A stretch of DNA of 64,000 nucleotides, taken from contig NZ_BNEL01000001.1 in the NCBI RefSeq assembly GCF_018327685.1, forward strand, positions 1,426,001-1,490,000, in the 5' to 3' direction. The number at the start of each line of letters is the position of its first letter. Within the stretch, counting starts at the first letter, position 1. The DNA is from Streptomyces sp. TS71-3 (lineage in GTDB: Bacteria > Actinomycetota > Actinomycetes > Streptomycetales > Streptomycetaceae). The position numbers and the translations under genes are program-made. The notes below the pieces were generated by a model. The model worked only from the letters and a program-made list of their open reading frames with translations, had not been told where the DNA came from and searched no databases. This document shows, in pieces, positions 60,633 to 64,000 of this stretch.

Positions 60633-63266
60633 TCACCTGGTGGCGGTTGCTTTCGTCATCTGGTCGTATCGGCCGAGGAAGTGGAACCGGGCGTCCCTGA
60701 CCTGGTAGAGGAAGCTCGCCCCGGAGTCCAGGTCGTGTGTGGCTGAGTCGGTGAAACGGATCGGCTTGGCCACGCCGTCCAGGGTGGTGCGTGCCAGCCG
60801 GTCGGTGAGCCGGCTCCGGGAGAGCGTGGTGTCGCCGAGCGAGTCCAGGGCATGGGCGAGGAGGGCCACGGCGTCGTAGCCCTCGGCGGCCCACGGGCCG
60901 GGGGAGGCGTGGTATCTCGTGCGGTAGGCGGCGGTGAACTCGCGTGCCGCCGCGGTGGTCATGGCCGCCGCGTCGGTGTACGGGGCGGCGAACACCCAGC
61001 CCTCGGCCGCGCGGCCCGCCGCCCGGAGGAAGTCGCTCCGCATCACCGGCTCCAGGGTGACCCGGGCCCCGGTGAAGCCCGCCGCGGTGAGCGCACGCGC
61101 GCACGTGGCGGCCCGGTCCGGCGAGGTGCCCGCGTAGACGAAGGCGTCCGGCCGGGCGGACAGCGCCTGCGCGACGGCCGGCCCGGGATCGTCGTCCTCC
61201 GCCACCGTCTGGACGGCGGCCGTGCCGCCGCCGGGCGGCTCCGCGCGGAAGCTCCGCGCGAGATCGCTGCCCGCGGCGTTCCCCGCCAGGTCCTCGACGA
61301 CCGCGGTACGGCGCGTGGGGTGGACCACGGTGAGGTAGCGGGCCAGCGCGATGCCGAGACCGTCGTCCGGGACCCGGGTGACGTACTGGGTGCGCAGGTT
61401 CCGGTCGGGGTCGGAGTGGGAGGGCGCGAGGCCCGCAGAGGCGACCAGCACCATGGGCATCCCCGCCGCCGCGTACAGGCGGTTCGCCGCGTTCACGGCG
61501 GCCTCCGCGGTGGGCCCGAGCACGGCCCGGACACCGGGGTCGGCGATCAGGCGGCGGGCGGCGGACTCGGCGTCGGCGGCCCGCCCGTGGTCGTCGACGG
61601 TGGTCAGGGCGAGCCGGTACCGGGCGCCTGAGCGGGCGTTGCGGGCGTCCACCGCGAGCCGGGCGCCGCGCTCCTGCTCGGTGCCGGCGCTCTGGAGGCC
61701 GATCGTGAGGGTCGGCGCGGCGGCCGGGGCCCGGCGCCCGGCCACGACGGCCGCGCCGACGCCCGCGGCGAGCACGGCCGTTGCCGCGCCGCCCACCGCG
61801 AGCATCCGCCGGCGGGAGCGGATCCCCGGCCGGGCGGCCGCGGCTCCCTCCGGATCCGGATTCGGATCCGGATCCGGCTCCGTTGCGGGGTGCGTCCTCG
61901 GGGCTTCCCGCGCCTCCGCTGCCGGCTCCGGTTCGCCGGCCGCCGCACCATTCCCGTTCCCGTTCCCGTTCCCGTGCGCGGGCGCGGGCGCTGCGAGGTC
62001 CCCGTGTGCCGTCGGCACCACGCTTCCCTGCGCGGGCGCCGCCTCGCGCGGCGGCGGGTCCAGGGCGCGGGAGGCGTGGACGGCGACCAGCCGCAGCACC
62101 CCGGGCGGCAGCCAGTCCCCGTCGTCCTCGCCCCGGGCGCCGTCGCGGACTCCGGCGTTCCGGGCGGTGTCCCGCCACCGGGGCCGGGCCTGCCGGTCCC
62201 GCCGGACCTGCCGGGGATCGGCGGCACGGGGATCGGCGGCGCGGGATTCGGCCGCATTGGATCCGGCCGCACGAGATTCGGGCGCACGGGGATCGGCCCC
62301 ACGCGGATCGGCGGCACGGGGATCGGCCGCACTCACATCGGCCGCACCCGGATCGGCCGCCCGCGGATCCGCGAGCCGGGGATCCGCGAGCCGGGAGTCC
62401 CCGCGCCTCGAATCCCCGTGCCGCGGATCGGTCAGGACCGCCGCACGTTCCAGCTCCTCGCGGAGCTCCGCGGCGGACGGGCGTGCCGCCGGGTCCACCG
62501 ACAGGCAGCGGGTGACGGACGCGCGGGCCGCCGCGGGCAGCCGGGCGAGGCCGGTCAGGTCCGGCTCCTCGTGGACGGTGCGGTACATCACCACCGCCGG
62601 GGCCCCGGTGCCGAACGGCGGCCGGCCCGTCGTCGCGAACGCCAGGGCGCAGCCCAGCGAGAACACGTCACTCGCGGGGCCGGCGCCGGCGTCCTCCCCT
62701 TCCCTTGCTCCCTCCATCTGCTCGGGCGCGAGGTACCCCGGCGTGCCCAGCACCGCGTCCGGCGCCGTCAGGGCGGTGGCCCCTGCGCCGCGTGCGATGC
62801 CGAAGTCGATCAGCCGGGGGCCGTCGCGGGCGAGCAGGATGTTGGCCGGTTTCACATCCCTGTGGACGAGGCCGGTGGCGTGCAGGCCGGCGAGGGCGTC
62901 GGCGACGCGCTGCCCGAGGGTGAGGACGGTCCGCGCGGGCAGCGGTCCCAGGGCGACGACCGCCTCGGCCAGCGAGGGGCCGGGCACGAAGGCGGTGGCC
63001 AGCCAGGGCGCGCGGGCCTCGGCGTCCGCGTCCGTCACCCGCACCACCCAGCGGCCGCGCACCCCGGCCGCGAGCCGCGCCTCGCGCCGGAACCTGGCCC
63101 GGAAGTGCGGGTCGGCGGCGTGCTCGGCCCTGATCACCTTGAGCGCGACCAGCTCGCCCGCCCCGGTGCGCGCCAGGTACACCACGCCCATGCCGCCCGC
63201 GCCGAGCCGGGCCACCAGCCGGTGGCCGCCCAGCTCCGCGGGGTCCTCCGCCCGCAGTGCCCGCAT
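60633..63266 (-). CDS. Ser/Thr protein kinase fused to extracellular ligand-binding domain
   Basis: 877 residues from ATG 63266. The kinase domain (about 1-270) is complete: LGAGGMGVVYLA, Lys in VALKVIR, HRDVKPANIL, DFGIARG and GTPGYLAPEQ. A long linker follows (about 270-505) with ADPRAADPRG-type repeats encoded by a DNA repeat (62200-62420) and a NGNGNG stretch. One membrane segment (RMLAVGGAATAVLAAGVGAAVVA, near 510-530) leads to an extracellular domain of about 340 residues of the periplasmic binding protein type I / Leu-binding kind (VRAVLGPTAEAAVNAANRL, VYAGTSPDRAA, GYDAVALLAHAL). Such proteins sense an external amino acid or similar ligand. The next gene upstream (63279) encodes a similar binding domain. 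Confidence 0.88.
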   Translation of the reverse strand: MRALRAEDPAELGGHRLVARLGAGGMGVVYLARTGAGELVALKVIRAEHAADPHFRARFRREARLAAGVRGRWVVRVTDADAEARAPWLATAFVPGPSLAEAVVALGPLPARTVLTLGQRVADALAGLHATGLVHRDVKPANILLARDGPRLIDFGIARGAGATALTAPDAVLGTPGYLAPEQMEGAREGEDAGAGPASDVFSLGCALAFATTGRPPFGTGAPAVVMYRTVHEEPDLTGLARLPAAARASVTRCLSVDPAARPSAAELREELERAAVLTDPRHGDSRRGDSRLADPRLADPRAADPGAADVSAADPRAADPRGADPRAPESRAAGSNAAESRAADPRAADPRQVRRDRQARPRWRDTARNAGVRDGARGEDDGDWLPPGVLRLVAVHASRALDPPPREAAPAQGSVVPTAHGDLAAPAPAHGNGNGNGNGAAAGEPEPAAEAREAPRTHPATEPDPDPNPDPEGAAAARPGIRSRRRMLAVGGAATAVLAAGVGAAVVAGRRAPAAAPTLTIGLQSAGTEQERGARLAVDARNARSGARYRLALTTVDDHGRAADAESAARRLIADPGVRAVLGPTAEAAVNAANRLYAAAGMPMVLVASAGLAPSHSDPDRNLRTQYVTRVPDDGLGIALARYLTVVHPTRRTAVVEDLAGNAAGSDLARSFRAEPPGGGTAAVQTVAEDDDPGPAVAQALSARPDAFVYAGTSPDRAATCARALTAAGFTGARVTLEPVMRSDFLRAAGRAAEGWVFAAPYTDAAAMTTAAAREFTAAYRTRYHASPGPWAAEGYDAVALLAHALDSLGDTTLSRSRLTDRLARTTLDGVAKPIRFTDSATHDLDSGASFLYQVRDARFHFLGRYDQMTKATATR

Positions 63267-63278
63267 CCGCCGCCCGCC

Positions 63279-64000
63279 TCAGGCCACCGGCACCTCACCG
63301 GCGTACCGGAACCGGCCGCCGGTGACCCGCCACTGGTACAAGTGCCCGAGGCGCAGCGTCCGGTCCTGCTCGAACGCGTACGTCGCCGTCAGCCCCTTGA
63401 AGTCCGCCTTGAGCAGCGCCGCGGCGAGCCCCGCCCGGCCCGGCCGCCCGCCGCCGCGCCGCAGCGCGGTGAGCCGGTCGGCGACCAGGCGGGCCACGTC
63501 GTAGGCCTCGGCGGCCCAGATGCCCGGCGCGGTGCCGTAGCGCTTCCGGTAGGCGGTCGCGAAGGCGCGCACGGGCGCCGCGTCCGGGCCGATGTACGGC
63601 GTCACGGCCCGCCACCCCTCGGCGGCCCGGCCCGCGGCGGCGGTGAACGCGTCCGTGGCCGCGGGATGGTCGAGGAACCGCGGGCCGTCGAAGCCCCGCA
63701 GGGCCAGCGCCCGCGCGACCAGCGCGGCACGCTCCGGGGTGCCGAGGTAGTAGATCCCGTCGACGCCGCGGCCGAGCATGTCGGCGAGGACGGTGGACGG
63801 GTCCGGGGCGGTCGCGGGCACATGGCGCGCGTACACGTGCAGTTTCCGGCCGGGCGCCATGCCGTACGCCATCTGGGAGGTCTCCCATCCGGCGAGGCCG
63901 CTCGCGCGGTCGACCAGCAGGCCCGGCCGCCGGGCGCCCTCGGCGGCCAGCGCGGCGTCCGTGAGGTAGCCGGCGACCGAGCCGAGCGGCGCGGCGTGGA
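63279..64000 (-). CDS. Periplasmic-binding-type protein, 5' truncated
   Basis: The frame runs open to the right edge; the visible 239 residues are the C-terminal part. It resembles the extracellular domain of the neighbouring kinase fusion: VDGIYYLGTPERAALVARAL, GRAAEGWRAVTPYIGPDAAPVRAFATAYRKRYG and WAAEAYDVARLVADRL parallel AGRAAEGWVFAAPYTDAA and EGYDAVALLAHAL there. The pair is separated by 12 bases, so it is an operon and probably a tandem duplication. Whether this copy also has an N-terminal kinase lies outside the window. Confidence 0.75.
   Translation of the reverse strand, partial: HAAPLGSVAGYLTDAALAAEGARRPGLLVDRASGLAGWETSQMAYGMAPGRKLHVYARHVPATAPDPSTVLADMLGRGVDGIYYLGTPERAALVARALALRGFDGPRFLDHPAATDAFTAAAGRAAEGWRAVTPYIGPDAAPVRAFATAYRKRYGTAPGIWAAEAYDVARLVADRLTALRRGGGRPGRAGLAAALLKADFKGLTATYAFEQDRTLRLGHLYQWRVTGGRFRYAGEVPVA

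Noticed and set aside
1..64000. tRNA, rRNA, insertion sequences, integrase or attachment sites.
   Set aside because: None could be recognised by reading both strands; no tRNA-like cloverleaf or transposase motif was seen.

Overview
The window reads as chromosomal DNA from a Streptomyces-like actinomycete. GC is very high throughout, nearly every codon ends in G or C, GTG and TTG starts are common, and four-base start/stop overlaps are frequent. I found no rRNA, tRNA, transposase, phage or CRISPR array. All identities are from reading the sequence; no search was run.

Layout. (1) Bases 1-18337, plus strand: the right-hand part of a modular polyketide cluster. It holds the KR end of one PKS protein, a trans-AT type terminal protein (cMT-ACP-KS-ACP-TE), a cis-AT starter protein (KS(Ser)-AT-ACP, then KS-AT-DH-ER-KR-ACP), a KAS III-like acyltransferase with a Ser nucleophile, and a malonyl-type free AT fused to an ACP. 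The genes overlap or nearly touch. The enzymology suggests a propionyl starter and one fully reduced methylmalonyl extension, then later trans-AT modules lying mostly left of the window. (2) 18443-20612, minus: a 68-residue peptide with a double-glycine leader motif and two coupled genes of unknown function. (3) 21116-31644: a catabolic region with two Asp/Glu-racemase/maleate-isomerase superfamily proteins, a LysR regulator, class III aminotransferase, succinate-semialdehyde-type dehydrogenase, amidase, 2-hydroxyacid dehydrogenase and a GntR regulator. Two near-identical operators (25262 and 30030) tie the two halves into a probable GntR regulon. (4) 31714-48647: mixed core and accessory genes, including a DUF998 membrane protein divergent from a TetR regulator across a nested palindrome, a SufS-like PLP enzyme coupled to an SDR, Kelch and beta-helix secreted proteins, an EF-hand protein, a P450, a glutamate-synthase-like enzyme, a FUSC-type membrane protein and two oxidoreductases. 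(5) 48931-57832: a Baeyer-Villiger monooxygenase, a calerythrin-like protein, and a minus-strand biosynthetic operon (O-methyltransferase, P450, ABBA prenyltransferase, aromatic ammonia-lyase, coumarate-CoA-ligase-like enzyme) that probably makes a prenylated, methylated p-coumaroyl product. (6) 58366-60243: a radical SAM/SPASM enzyme followed by two small genes that together carry one split peptidase-S74 (intramolecular chaperone) domain. This is the most novel-looking unit in the window. (7) 60633-64000, minus: a Ser/Thr kinase fused to an extracellular periplasmic-binding-type domain, with a second binding-domain gene running off the right edge.

A window-wide feature is that many genes are followed, starting at or beside their stop codon, by short tandem repeats (units of about 17-24 bases) that often copy the stop codon itself. 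Streptomyces-type interspersed palindromic repeats occur in several gaps.
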